Origin: Armatimonadota bacterium
Lineage (GTDB): Bacteria > Vulcanimicrobiota > JACPDS01
NCBI GenBank assembly: GCA_016183885.1
Contig: JACPDS010000057.1
Coordinates: 659 to 23,187 of the forward strand
Direction: 5' to 3'
Length of the DNA stretch: 22,529 nt
A program made the translations under genes and the position numbers. The notes beneath the pieces are model-generated. The model was not told the DNA's origin, made no database searches, and saw only the letters and a program-made list of their open reading frames with translations. Below are positions 1 to 6,296 of the stretch, piece by piece (position 1 is the stretch's first letter; the number at the start of each line of letters is the position of its first letter).

Positions 1-183
1 CAAAATATTTTTTTGTCAATAGGACGAATAAGTTTCGTATAGATTTTAGATGAATAAAATAGGTCGCTGGAAATCTCACAATTGGCCTTGCAATTAGTTT
101 TATAATACTCTTTCAAAATTAGAGGATTTATTTATACAGAAAATAGAAATATTAATCATTATTGTGGATAAAGGAGAATAGAT

Positions 184-393
184 ATGAATAGCGATCCAAT
201 TGTAGAAAAACTTTTTGACCATGATGAACAGTTTAAACAAGTTAGAAAAGAAATTAAGCAGTCAAAAGAAGAAGTATTGACAGTATTAGATAAGATGATG
301 GGCATTCTTCAGCGTGTAGGTCATGAACGAATATTTACCAATGAAGCAATTAAAAGGATGCAAAAAGAAATTGAACACCAGCAGGGACACTAA
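184..393 (+). CDS. small coiled-coil protein, function unknown
   Basis: A 69-residue, highly charged protein. A good Shine-Dalgarno (AAAGGAG) lies 7 bases before the ATG, which supports this start and real translation. Residues about 15-45 (FKQVRKEIKQSKEEVLTVLD) have the heptad spacing of a coiled coil, and the tail continues as a charged helix (IKRMQKEIEHQQ). There is no signal peptide, membrane segment or catalytic motif. The general pattern, a short coiled coil followed by an ERIFT-like stretch and a charged helix, resembles small conserved hypothetical proteins found beside toxin-antitoxin and phage-derived genes, but I do not recognise the family with certainty. It stands alone on the plus strand, and what lies upstream of base 1 is not visible. 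Confidence 0.6.
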   Translation: MNSDPIVEKLFDHDEQFKQVRKEIKQSKEEVLTVLDKMMGILQRVGHERIFTNEAIKRMQKEIEHQQGH

Positions 394-601
394 ATTAGCT
401 TGCAAGCAGCCCTTTTGTAATGCAGTAAATCGCTTCCTGATTCATTCCACTTTTTCACAGATGCTCACTCAACTGCTTCTATGAAAGACCTTTAAGTTTT
501 TGATATTTCAGAGAATTTACTTCTTTTCTATTAATCATTACACCTCAAAATAAATTTAAAAAATTTAATCTATATCTTATATACCCACATCAATCTTATT
601 T

Positions 602-1570
602 TCATAGATATAAAGCATCTTTTAAATACATTATGCAATCTTCTACTGCCTTGTTAAAATCAAAAAATTTATGTTTACAGCCTGCTTTTCTTAATTTTAT
701 AAGGTTTGCTTGAGTATAATACTGATAATTATCTTTAAGTCCTTCCGGCATATCTATATATTCTATTTTAGGCTTCATATCCAAAGCGGAAAATATAGCA
801 TAAACTAATTGATTCCATGTATGAGCTTTTCCTGTTCCCAAATTAAATATGCCTTTTTTATTTGGATGTTCAATAAAATAATAAATTATGTCAAGCGCAT
901 CTTTTATATATATAAAATCTCTCTTTTGTTCACCTGAATTATATTCTTTATTATAAGATTTAAATAATCTAATTTTGCCTTCTGAAATTATTTTTTTTAA
1001 TGATTTAGAAATAAGACTTTGCATCTCTCCTTTATGATATTCATTTGGACCAAACACGTTAAAAAATTTAAAACCTGTAACTTTATCGTATAACTTATTT
1101 TTAATTAACCAAAGATCGAATAAATATTTTGAAAAACCATAAGCGTTAAGAGGCTTAAGCCTTAAAGCGCTTTCATCTGTATCTTTATATCCTTCATCAC
1201 CTTTACCATAAGTAGCCGCAGAACTTGCATAAGAAAATCGAATCTTTCTAAGCTGAGCCCATTTAACTAACTCTTGAGAGTAAAGATAATTGTTTTTAAT
1301 CAAATATGAAGCATCTTGTTCTGTAGTAGAAGTACAGGCTCCAAAATGTATTATCATATTTATATTCTTACTTATTTTGTTAGTAAGGATTAATTCTAAA
1401 AAATCATCTTTTTCTATATAATCTTTAAATTTTTTGCCAATTAGATTTTTCCATTTAGATGAATTTCCAAAATGGTCTACAACTAATACATCGGATATTC
1501 CTTTTTGATTTAACTTCCATAAAAGACAACTTCCAATAAAACCTGCGCCGCCTGTAAGTATTATTTTCAT
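602..1570 (-). CDS. hldD: ADP-L-glycero-D-manno-heptose 6-epimerase
   Basis: A 322-residue extended short-chain dehydrogenase, close to the usual HldD length of about 310-330. It converts ADP-D-glycero-D-manno-heptose to the L-glycero form, the last step in making the heptose donor for the lipopolysaccharide inner core, in the cytoplasm. Visible motifs: the NADP-binding GGAGFIG at residues 7-13; the HldD-typical FGACTSTTEQD at 76-86; Ser116/Ser117 in YASSAATYG; and the catalytic YGFSK with Tyr144 and Lys148. FKFFNVFGPNEYHKGEM is also characteristic of the family. An AGGGAG ribosome site precedes the ATG. The gene stands alone here, and other heptose genes (hldE, gmhA) are not in the window. 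The alternative, a generic UDP-glucose 4-epimerase, fits less well because of the STTEQD and YHKGEM signatures. Confidence 0.93.
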   Translation of the reverse strand: MKIILTGGAGFIGSCLLWKLNQKGISDVLVVDHFGNSSKWKNLIGKKFKDYIEKDDFLELILTNKISKNINMIIHFGACTSTTEQDASYLIKNNYLYSQELVKWAQLRKIRFSYASSAATYGKGDEGYKDTDESALRLKPLNAYGFSKYLFDLWLIKNKLYDKVTGFKFFNVFGPNEYHKGEMQSLISKSLKKIISEGKIRLFKSYNKEYNSGEQKRDFIYIKDALDIIYYFIEHPNKKGIFNLGTGKAHTWNQLVYAIFSALDMKPKIEYIDMPEGLKDNYQYYTQANLIKLRKAGCKHKFFDFNKAVEDCIMYLKDALYL

Positions 1571-1676
1571 TTTAATCTGCTCCCTTTTTCTGTTTTAATC
1601 TAAAAGATATAAACAAAGATAAAGAATCACTACTAGTCAATAAAAACTTTCAGGTAAAATATTTTGCTTAAAAGGG

Positions 1677-1732
1677 ATAAACTCCTCTCTAGTTAATATT
1701 TGTTTGCTTATTAAAAAATGAGAGGAGTTTAT
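1677..1732. repeat. perfect 13-bp inverted repeat with 30-base loop
   Basis: ATAAACTCCTCTC at 1677-1689 is the exact reverse complement of GAGAGGAGTTTAT at 1720-1732; the 30 bases between are AT-rich. It lies between the leader-distal end of the CRISPR array and the hldD start. No T-run follows either arm, so it is not a typical intrinsic terminator. It could be a transcript-end hairpin for the array, an operator, or the ends of a tiny relic element. I cannot choose between these. Confidence 0.6.
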
Positions 1733-1791
1733 TATGTGGAATTATAGTATAATTTTTTAACATTTGCAGCCTGTAACACGGCTGTATTGCC

Positions 1792-1889
1792 GTTTCAATC
1801 CACGCGCCCGCGCGGGGCGCGACACGGGGGGTTGTTCGCCCCGCTTGCTTTATCAAAGTTTCAATCCACGCGCCCGCGCGGGGCGCGAC
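1792..1889 (-). CRISPR. type I-C CRISPR mini-array, two repeats and one spacer
   Basis: Two identical 32-bp repeats, 1792-1823 and 1858-1889, flank one 34-bp spacer (1824-1857). On the minus strand each repeat begins GTCGCGCCCC and ends GGATTGAAAC, the known form of type I-C repeats, so transcription runs right to left, in line with the cas genes. Each repeat contains a strong hairpin: CGCGCCC pairs with GGGCGCG around a 5-base loop, and Cas5c would cut at its 3' base, leaving an 11-nt handle. Type I-C spacers of 34-36 bp fit. The 35 bases after the leader-distal repeat are not followed by a third repeat. Short open frames over this region, with RARAGRD in two places, come only from the repeat. 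The spacer's target is unknown. Confidence 0.95.
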
Positions 1890-2076
1890 TGCTTGACTCT
1901 CAACTCTTTATATTACAAAGAGTTGCTATACCGTTTTTGCGAAATATGTTTTTTATATTATATATTTTAAAAAATATATAAATTATAACTCTCATAAACT
2001 TATATTTTTAAGATAATTTCGCAACAGCGCGAACCTGTCCGTATTTCTATCATTACTTATGGTTCGCATATACTTC
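1890..2076 (-). promoter_or_regulatory. CRISPR leader between cas2 and the first repeat
   Basis: This very AT-rich 187-bp stretch sits upstream (in minus-strand sense) of the leader-proximal repeat, where a type I-C leader is expected. It is full of inverted repeats. A 9-bp perfect pair, CAACTCTTT (1901-1909) and AAAGAGTTG (1917-1925), starts 11 bp from the first repeat. TTGCGAAAT (1937-1945) pairs with ATTTCGCAA (2016-2024) around an AT-rich core containing several TATAAT-like words. GCGAACC (2029-2035) pairs with GGTTCGC (2061-2067) just after the cas2 stop. The role in crRNA transcription and in guiding Cas1-Cas2 is inferred from position. Confidence 0.75.
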
Positions 2077-2367
2077 TCAAACAATCAAAGGTCCCTCCAA
2101 GTCAATCGTTTCTTTGGCGCCAATATGTTCGACACGATGCTTCCAATTTGAGCCAAGAAAATAAAATCGCAGACTGTCTCTCTCGGGTTCAATCTCATTG
2201 ATTAATTTCTGACGCAAAAGCGCCCATTGCGCAGGATCAACAATACATTCAAAAACAGAAAACTGCACCCTCTGGCCGTAATCCTTGCAGGTTTTTGCAA
2301 CCCTGCGCAAACGGCGCGCTCCGCCATTACTTTTTATATTTACGTCATAACTAACTAATACAAACAT
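2077..2367 (-). CDS. cas2: CRISPR adaptation protein Cas2
   Basis: A 96-residue protein, the standard Cas2 length. It forms the dimer that bridges two Cas1 dimers and sets spacer length during integration. The first beta strand MFVLVSYDV carries the conserved Asp8. RRLRRVAKTCKDYGQRVQFSVFEC shows the usual Cas2 helix and second strand, and LRFYFLGSNW is the last core strand; in this stretch the basic and aromatic positions fit type I-C Cas2. It is the last gene of the operon, 21 bp after cas1, and the leader follows directly. The gap before it has little recognisable ribosome site, so translation may be coupled to cas1. Confidence 0.96.
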   Translation of the reverse strand: MFVLVSYDVNIKSNGGARRLRRVAKTCKDYGQRVQFSVFECIVDPAQWALLRQKLINEIEPERDSLRFYFLGSNWKHRVEHIGAKETIDLEGPLIV

Positions 2368-2388
2368 AATTTTTTTCTATTTTTACTT

Positions 2389-3420
2389 CTACTTCCAAAT
2401 AAAAACAGGATACCCGTCAATATCTCCTCGCAGATGTCTCGCTAACAACAATGCTTGAACATAAAACAACAAACCCGCCGAAACACTTTCTTTTAAATAT
2501 GGATGAATTATCTCTTCCTGCTTTCGTTTTTGATAAGCCACTAAAACTTCTTTGCGGGTATTATCATCCATAAAAACAGCGCCTGATTCCAGCTTTTTAA
2601 ATCCCTTTTTGCGGATCTGTTCGCGGTTAATAAGCGAAAGCGCGAGTCTGTCAGCTAAAAATGGCCGAAACTCCTCCATAATATCCAATGCCAAACTTGG
2701 TCTACCGGGTCTGTCCCTGTGTAAAAATCCAACACAGGAATCTAACCCTACACTTTCCAATGCTGACCGGACATCATGCATTAAAAGGGTGTATAAAAAG
2801 GATAAAAGACAGTTGACTTCATCCAATGGCGGACGTCTGGTTCTCTTTTCAAATTTAAAGTCATTCTTTTGAGCAACTATTAAATGATCAAAAACCCCAA
2901 AATAAGCGTTTGCGGCATCGCCCTCTATGCCGCGAAGTTCATCTAATTTATTAATACTTTGGATTTGATTAAGAGAAGAACGCAGCCGCATTGACTCTCT
3001 AGTTATTGCCTCTGTATCTGTTTTATCTGAGTGGTCTCTCAACGCTCTCTGTAATACGGCGCGGCAATTAGATATTTTTCCTGTTAAAATAGATCTAGTT
3101 ATTTCTGAAGAATATTCCATATCATCAGCGCGGCGGTATTGCTCGCGCCTGAGCAAAACATTGCCTGATATTCTGCCTTGAATGCTTGCAAGAAAATGCC
3201 CGTATTCTGTCAAAAAACTGACCCCCACTTTATTTTCCGCGCAGAATCCCATCAGATACGGGCTCATAGAGACCTGCCCAAAACAAACAATACCGGAAAT
3301 TGTATGTATTGGCAGCTGCAGGCGAGGCTCTTTTTCTATAGAAACAACAACCGTTTCGCCTTCTTTGGAAAGATAAGCGCCCTGTGTGGTAACAAATAAA
3401 GTGTTTAAATATTTTTTCAT
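2389..3420 (-). CDS. cas1: CRISPR integrase Cas1 (type I-C)
   Basis: A 343-residue Cas1, the integrase that inserts new spacers at the leader-repeat junction. The three metal-binding residues are in place: Glu166 in GIEGDAANAYF, His234 in GFLHRDRPGRPSLALD, and Asp246 in the same stretch, followed by EEFRP. The N-terminal beta domain (1-80) ends before the alpha-helical catalytic domain. The start overlaps the end of cas4 by 4 bp (ATGA), typical of coupled translation and of type I-C order cas4-cas1-cas2. Nothing looks broken, so adaptation should be possible even though the array holds only one spacer. Confidence 0.97.
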   Translation of the reverse strand: MKKYLNTLFVTTQGAYLSKEGETVVVSIEKEPRLQLPIHTISGIVCFGQVSMSPYLMGFCAENKVGVSFLTEYGHFLASIQGRISGNVLLRREQYRRADDMEYSSEITRSILTGKISNCRAVLQRALRDHSDKTDTEAITRESMRLRSSLNQIQSINKLDELRGIEGDAANAYFGVFDHLIVAQKNDFKFEKRTRRPPLDEVNCLLSFLYTLLMHDVRSALESVGLDSCVGFLHRDRPGRPSLALDIMEEFRPFLADRLALSLINREQIRKKGFKKLESGAVFMDDNTRKEVLVAYQKRKQEEIIHPYLKESVSAGLLFYVQALLLARHLRGDIDGYPVFIWK

Positions 3421-4052
3421 TCTTTTGATATTTCCTTAAGCAAATATTCTTTTACCGGAAATTTTCGTTCAACTGTCTTTGGTAAACATTCATTAATAAA
3501 GGAACAAGATTCGCATTTAGCGGTATGAATCGGGGCTGGAGTATTTTCCGCCTCAATAAAAGAATGTAGTTGATTTGCGGTTTCTATTGTTTCCTTGCGC
3601 AAGACATCGTCAAATACAACATTAAACCTGCGTCTAGTTTTACCATAAAACAAAGCGCCGCAAGGTATTTTTATATTCATCATTTCCTCAAGACATATCG
3701 CCTGAGCGCAAAGCTGAACTTTATCGCTGTTATCCAATTTCGGCTTACCGCGTTTATACTCTACTGGAAATAACATCCATTTCTTGCCGTCTTCTGATTT
3801 ATGAAATTCAACCACATCGGCTTTACCGCTTAATCCCAAATCAAAAGAATGCAGAGGCATTCCAAGTTCAATACGAACATCTTTTAGATTTTTAACGCGC
3901 TCTTTATGAACATTCTCGTGCATAATCCTGCCTTCAGCGGTAAATACATTTTCAATCCAACATTGTTCAATATGAATCAACGCGCACTGGCGTTTGCAAA
4001 AAACAAAATGCTGCAATGCTGACAACTGTAAAAATTCATCTTCTTTATACAT
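3417..4052 (-). CDS. cas4: Cas4 RecB-like nuclease for spacer processing
   Basis: A 211-residue Cas4, which trims prespacers and helps select those next to a PAM, working with Cas1-Cas2. RecB-family motifs are visible: GKADVVE with Asp79, PVEYKRGKPK with Glu98 and Lys100, and QLCAQ with Gln113. Cysteines that should hold an iron-sulfur cluster are Cys19 or Cys23 near the N-terminus (FVFCKRQC) and Cys180, Cys183 and Cys189 near the C-terminus (CESCSFINEC). The length is normal. The ribosome site is weak (GGCGAG). Only 24 bp separate it from the old stop of the BRO-type gene, which suggests the two were once tightly coupled. Confidence 0.96.
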   Translation of the reverse strand: MYKEDEFLQLSALQHFVFCKRQCALIHIEQCWIENVFTAEGRIMHENVHKERVKNLKDVRIELGMPLHSFDLGLSGKADVVEFHKSEDGKKWMLFPVEYKRGKPKLDNSDKVQLCAQAICLEEMMNIKIPCGALFYGKTRRRFNVVFDDVLRKETIETANQLHSFIEAENTPAPIHTAKCESCSFINECLPKTVERKFPVKEYLLKEISKE

Positions 4053-4076
4053 ACTACTCGCCGTTAACGTTCACGT

Positions 4077-4273
4077 TTATTTCTTGCCCGGCAATCTTTT
4101 CTGTGATTCTGGTTCCTCCAAATAATTTTTCTTCGATACTATCGGCCGTTTAAGCCGCTTTTCCAAAGCTTTGCGGGCATCTCCGGCAATTTTTCCTCCG
4201 GCATAAGCATCCAATTTTAGTTTACCCACACCCTGAGAATCCTCATTGCGATGAATTTCGGTTGTAGAGCGCT
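4077..4273 (-). pseudogene. stranded C-terminal tail of the BRO-type gene
   Basis: Read on the minus strand in a frame that begins with the left copy of the duplicated segment, this stretch encodes about 65 residues with a stop at 4077-4079: RSTTEIHRNEDSQG, then AGGKIAGDARKALEKRLKR and PIVSKKNYLEE. The run AGGKIAGDARKALE matches what I recall of the normal end of the BRO/antirepressor family (GGEVAGxARKxIE, then VxSxxN). It has no start codon of its own. It is the original 3' end of the upstream gene, now out of frame because of a 74-bp insertion. Deleting exactly 74 bp would give a continuous 278-residue reading frame from 4987 to 4077. Confidence 0.85.
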
Positions 4274-4347
4274 TTAATTTTCTATACAGTCACCAAGGTA
4301 AGGATGCAGAGAATTCTCATTGCGATGAATTTCGGTTGTAGAGCGCT
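4242..4347. repeat. 32-bp perfect direct repeats around 42 bp in the BRO-type gene
   Basis: Bases 4242-4273 and 4316-4347 are identical over 32 bp. The match runs 7 bp further left (4235 and 4309) with one mismatch, C4241 against T4315, giving 39 bp with a 35-bp middle. The period is 74 bp, which is not a multiple of three, so the second copy shifts the frame. The middle (4274-4308) has no copy that I can see elsewhere in the window. The perfect block equals the length of the CRISPR repeat (32 bp), and the 35-bp version of the middle equals type I-C spacer length, though both do not hold together. Confidence 0.95.
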
Positions 4348-4987
4348 CTCCCAGCATGGTAAAAATCAGCTCAAAGTCATCCATATGATCCCTGAGATTT
4401 TCCCTCTTAAGTCCTTTAATCTTCTTGTAGTCAGACGGCGTTATGCCAAATGCGGCTTTTGATATTTCCGCAGTCAAAATCTCATAATCCTTGTCTTCTT
4501 TTGCGCCTCGATTCTGCCATTCATCGGTTAATTCTTCGCGAATCGCAATTCCACGCATCCGTTTTTCAATCCAATCTTCACTATAGCCTTTAAGTTTATA
4601 AAGTATGCGGGTTCTTTTAGTAGCAAGCTCAGGATTTTCTATTTCCTGCACCCGTTCATATCCTACTTTAGCCAGCCAGCGCTTGAACGGCTCCGCCTTG
4701 GGTGAGGGTATAGACTGAATAATCCGAAATATGCCTTCCGTATCGGCGCAATCAGTTTCATATTTCTTGCCATCGGAGGATTCAAGTTTGAGTTGTCGAC
4801 AAATTGTCGACAACTCAACACCGCTTTCATCCTTCTCGCGGATTTTCATTTTATACCAGTAATCACGCGGATTTGCGCTATCGGTAAGAACTTCAACAAC
4901 ATCCACAATCGAAAACCACCACTCGTTTTGATGCAGTATTTTCCTAATTTTTTTGCCCTTGAACAAGGCAATTTTGGTGTTTTGCAT
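4274..4987 (-). CDS. BRO-N / phage antirepressor-like protein inside the cas operon, 3' end altered
   Basis: A 237-residue protein with an N-terminal BRO-N DNA-binding domain (about 1-105: ALFKGKKIRKILHQNEWWFS, VDVVEVLTDSANPRDYW, QLKLESSDGKKY, DTEGIFRIIQSIPSPKAEPF, RWLAKVGYERVQE) and the helical second half typical of this family (GYSEDWIEKRMRGIAIREEL, ITPSDYKKIKGLKRENLRDH, MLGERSTTEIHRNE). Such proteins are found in phages and many bacteria; some act as antirepressors, and the cellular role of this branch is not known to me. The last residues (SLHPYLGDCIEN) are foreign, produced by a 74-bp duplication; the original tail lies downstream out of frame. The Shine-Dalgarno (AAAGGAG) overlaps the cas7c stop codon, so it is translated as part of the cas transcript. 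It is not a standard type I-C gene. Confidence 0.85.
   Translation of the reverse strand: MQNTKIALFKGKKIRKILHQNEWWFSIVDVVEVLTDSANPRDYWYKMKIREKDESGVELSTICRQLKLESSDGKKYETDCADTEGIFRIIQSIPSPKAEPFKRWLAKVGYERVQEIENPELATKRTRILYKLKGYSEDWIEKRMRGIAIREELTDEWQNRGAKEDKDYEILTAEISKAAFGITPSDYKKIKGLKRENLRDHMDDFELIFTMLGERSTTEIHRNENSLHPYLGDCIEN
4788..4818. repeat. 31-bp perfect palindrome inside the BRO-type gene
   Basis: Arms 4788-4802 and 4804-4818 are exact reverse complements (15 bp each) around a single A at 4803, and the whole contains GTCGAC twice. On the minus strand it encodes the residues around ELSTICRQLK, a stretch of the BRO-N domain. The DNA could extrude a cruciform, and the mRNA could form a strong hairpin. 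Operator, mRNA stability element or codon-use accident are all possible. Confidence 0.9.
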
Positions 4988-5000
4988 TGGATCAACTCCT

Positions 5001-5909
5001 TTAATATTCGATTACATCTATCCCCATGCTCTTAAGGTTATCCTTATCAATTTTTACTTCATAGTCAGAAAACGATCTTGCAGGACATGAATTACCCTGT
5101 TTCTTCTCTACCTTGACAAGATCAAACAGCTTATATGCAGGAGCTTTACCCAGAGGAGAATCGTGCTTGAATACAATAAGTTTTTTCGTAGACATCAGTC
5201 CTCTAGCGGCAGAGCGGTCGTGCTCAAACATGTTCTGTAATGCCTCCCAGAAAAGCGAGAGATCTTCTTCAGAAAACCCTGTCTGATTTGCGAGATTTGC
5301 CGAGACAAAACCATGCGAAACATATAAACCGTAGGGAATGGTGTTTTTCCTTCCCATTTCTGTTTCTTTTGACTTAGCATCTTCTTCACTAGTAACAGCC
5401 ATTCGGGTAATGCAATGTTCAAGCGTTACCACTGGCTCAACAGATCTGCCAAAAGTCATCTGAACTGGCCCCCGAACCTGGCCAGCATTCGCCCCGGTAG
5501 ATAAGACAGCTCCAAATGTACGGATATCATAAAAAAGTTCGCACATTTTATTGCGTGCTATTGCAATTTCATCTCGGCGTTCTTTACTTTTATCTTTCTT
5601 TTTTTCTGATTCCTTGGCCGCCTTAGGATCAATACCAGCTGCTTTATATCCATCATCTATCTCAACATTCAAAATAGCCTTCTCCTTAACAAAAATATTA
5701 AACCCATTTTTGGGAGAATTATTTTCAAGTTGTGTCATCTGTACATAATTTCTGACTTTTCTTTTCAGGCAAACATCAGTAACCAACCCTTTACCTGTTT
5801 CGGGGTCAATCCGCGGAAGATTTCCGGCATCAGGATCGCCGTTCGGATTGCCGTCCTGAACATCGAAGATAAGAACGAAGTCATAACGATTTTTAATTTG
5901 CTTATTCAT
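5001..5909 (-). CDS. cas7: Cas7c, backbone subunit of the type I-C Cascade
   Basis: A 302-residue Csd2/Cas7c protein. Multiple copies coat the crRNA spacer and form the spine of the effector complex. The hallmark is near the N-terminus: FDVQDGNPNGDPDAGNLPRI (about 15-34), followed by VTDVCLKRKVRNYV. RTFGAVLSTGANAGQVRGPV and the stretch around ITRMAVTS and IPYGLYVSHG are also typical of type I-C and I-B Cas7. AAGGAG precedes the ATG, and a 21-bp gap separates it from cas8c. The C-terminal end is ordinary (VEKKQGNSCPARSFSDYEVK). Its stop codon forms part of the ribosome site of the BRO-type gene. Confidence 0.97.
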   Translation of the reverse strand: MNKQIKNRYDFVLIFDVQDGNPNGDPDAGNLPRIDPETGKGLVTDVCLKRKVRNYVQMTQLENNSPKNGFNIFVKEKAILNVEIDDGYKAAGIDPKAAKESEKKKDKSKERRDEIAIARNKMCELFYDIRTFGAVLSTGANAGQVRGPVQMTFGRSVEPVVTLEHCITRMAVTSEEDAKSKETEMGRKNTIPYGLYVSHGFVSANLANQTGFSEEDLSLFWEALQNMFEHDRSAARGLMSTKKLIVFKHDSPLGKAPAYKLFDLVKVEKKQGNSCPARSFSDYEVKIDKDNLKSMGIDVIEY

Positions 5910-5930
5910 TTTAATTTTCTCCTTTTTTAT

Positions 5931-6296
5931 TTATTTTTCTTTTTTTGCATAAAAACTCTGCATCTGATGATAATAGCCAATCGCAAACCTTCCCTGGTCA
6001 TCAAGGCTGAGGAAAGGCGGAAAAGCTGTTTTTGCATCAACTCCATCAATAATTTTAGAGAGCATCTTTTCAAAATATATACGGCGTCCAGTGTTTTCAA
6101 GTTTTGAAAGATGATGATTTTTAAGACGCATGAGATTTCCAAAGACTGTAATGGGAGTTCCTGAAGCGGCTCCATAGAACTTATCGCGGATTGTGGCATT
6201 AATGCCGGGATTTGCCTCTTCCTGAATTTTTTCAAGCGTCGCGAATAAGCGGCCGAGACAATAGCCAATATTCGTGTTTGAGGGATCGAGACTCAT
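5931..6296 (-). CDS. cas11: Cas11c, small subunit from an internal start in cas8c
   Basis: In type I-C systems the small subunit Cas11 is known to be made from an internal start near the 3' end of cas8c. Here codon 463 of cas8c is an ATG (6294-6296) with a near-perfect Shine-Dalgarno, AAAGGAGG, 8 bases upstream. The in-frame product is 121 residues, beginning MSLDPSNTNIGYCLGRLFAT and ending YHQMQSFYAKKEK, and is mostly helical, as expected of a Cas11 subunit (about 120 residues). Two copies of it would bridge Cas8c and the Cas7 backbone. The ribosome site is stronger than most starts in this operon. It is an inference from the sequence and from family knowledge; no expression data are visible. 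Confidence 0.88.
   Translation of the reverse strand: MSLDPSNTNIGYCLGRLFATLEKIQEEANPGINATIRDKFYGAASGTPITVFGNLMRLKNHHLSKLENTGRRIYFEKMLSKIIDGVDAKTAFPPFLSLDDQGRFAIGYYHQMQSFYAKKEK

Noticed and set aside
395..538. Minus-strand frame beginning MINRKEVNSLKYQKLKG after a GAGGTG site
   Set aside because: It contains two in-frame stops within 48 codons and I recognise no family; it could be a decayed small gene, but support is too thin.
1757..1791. A further spacer after the leader-distal repeat
   Set aside because: No third repeat or degenerate repeat follows, so it is flanking sequence.
1764..1981. Plus-strand open frames repeating RARAGRD or RPRGAR
   Set aside because: These are translations of the CRISPR repeats and leader, not genes.
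4053..4076. Separate small gene between the BRO-type tail and cas4
   Set aside because: Only 24 bp; it is a normal intergenic gap once the original stop at 4077 is recognised.
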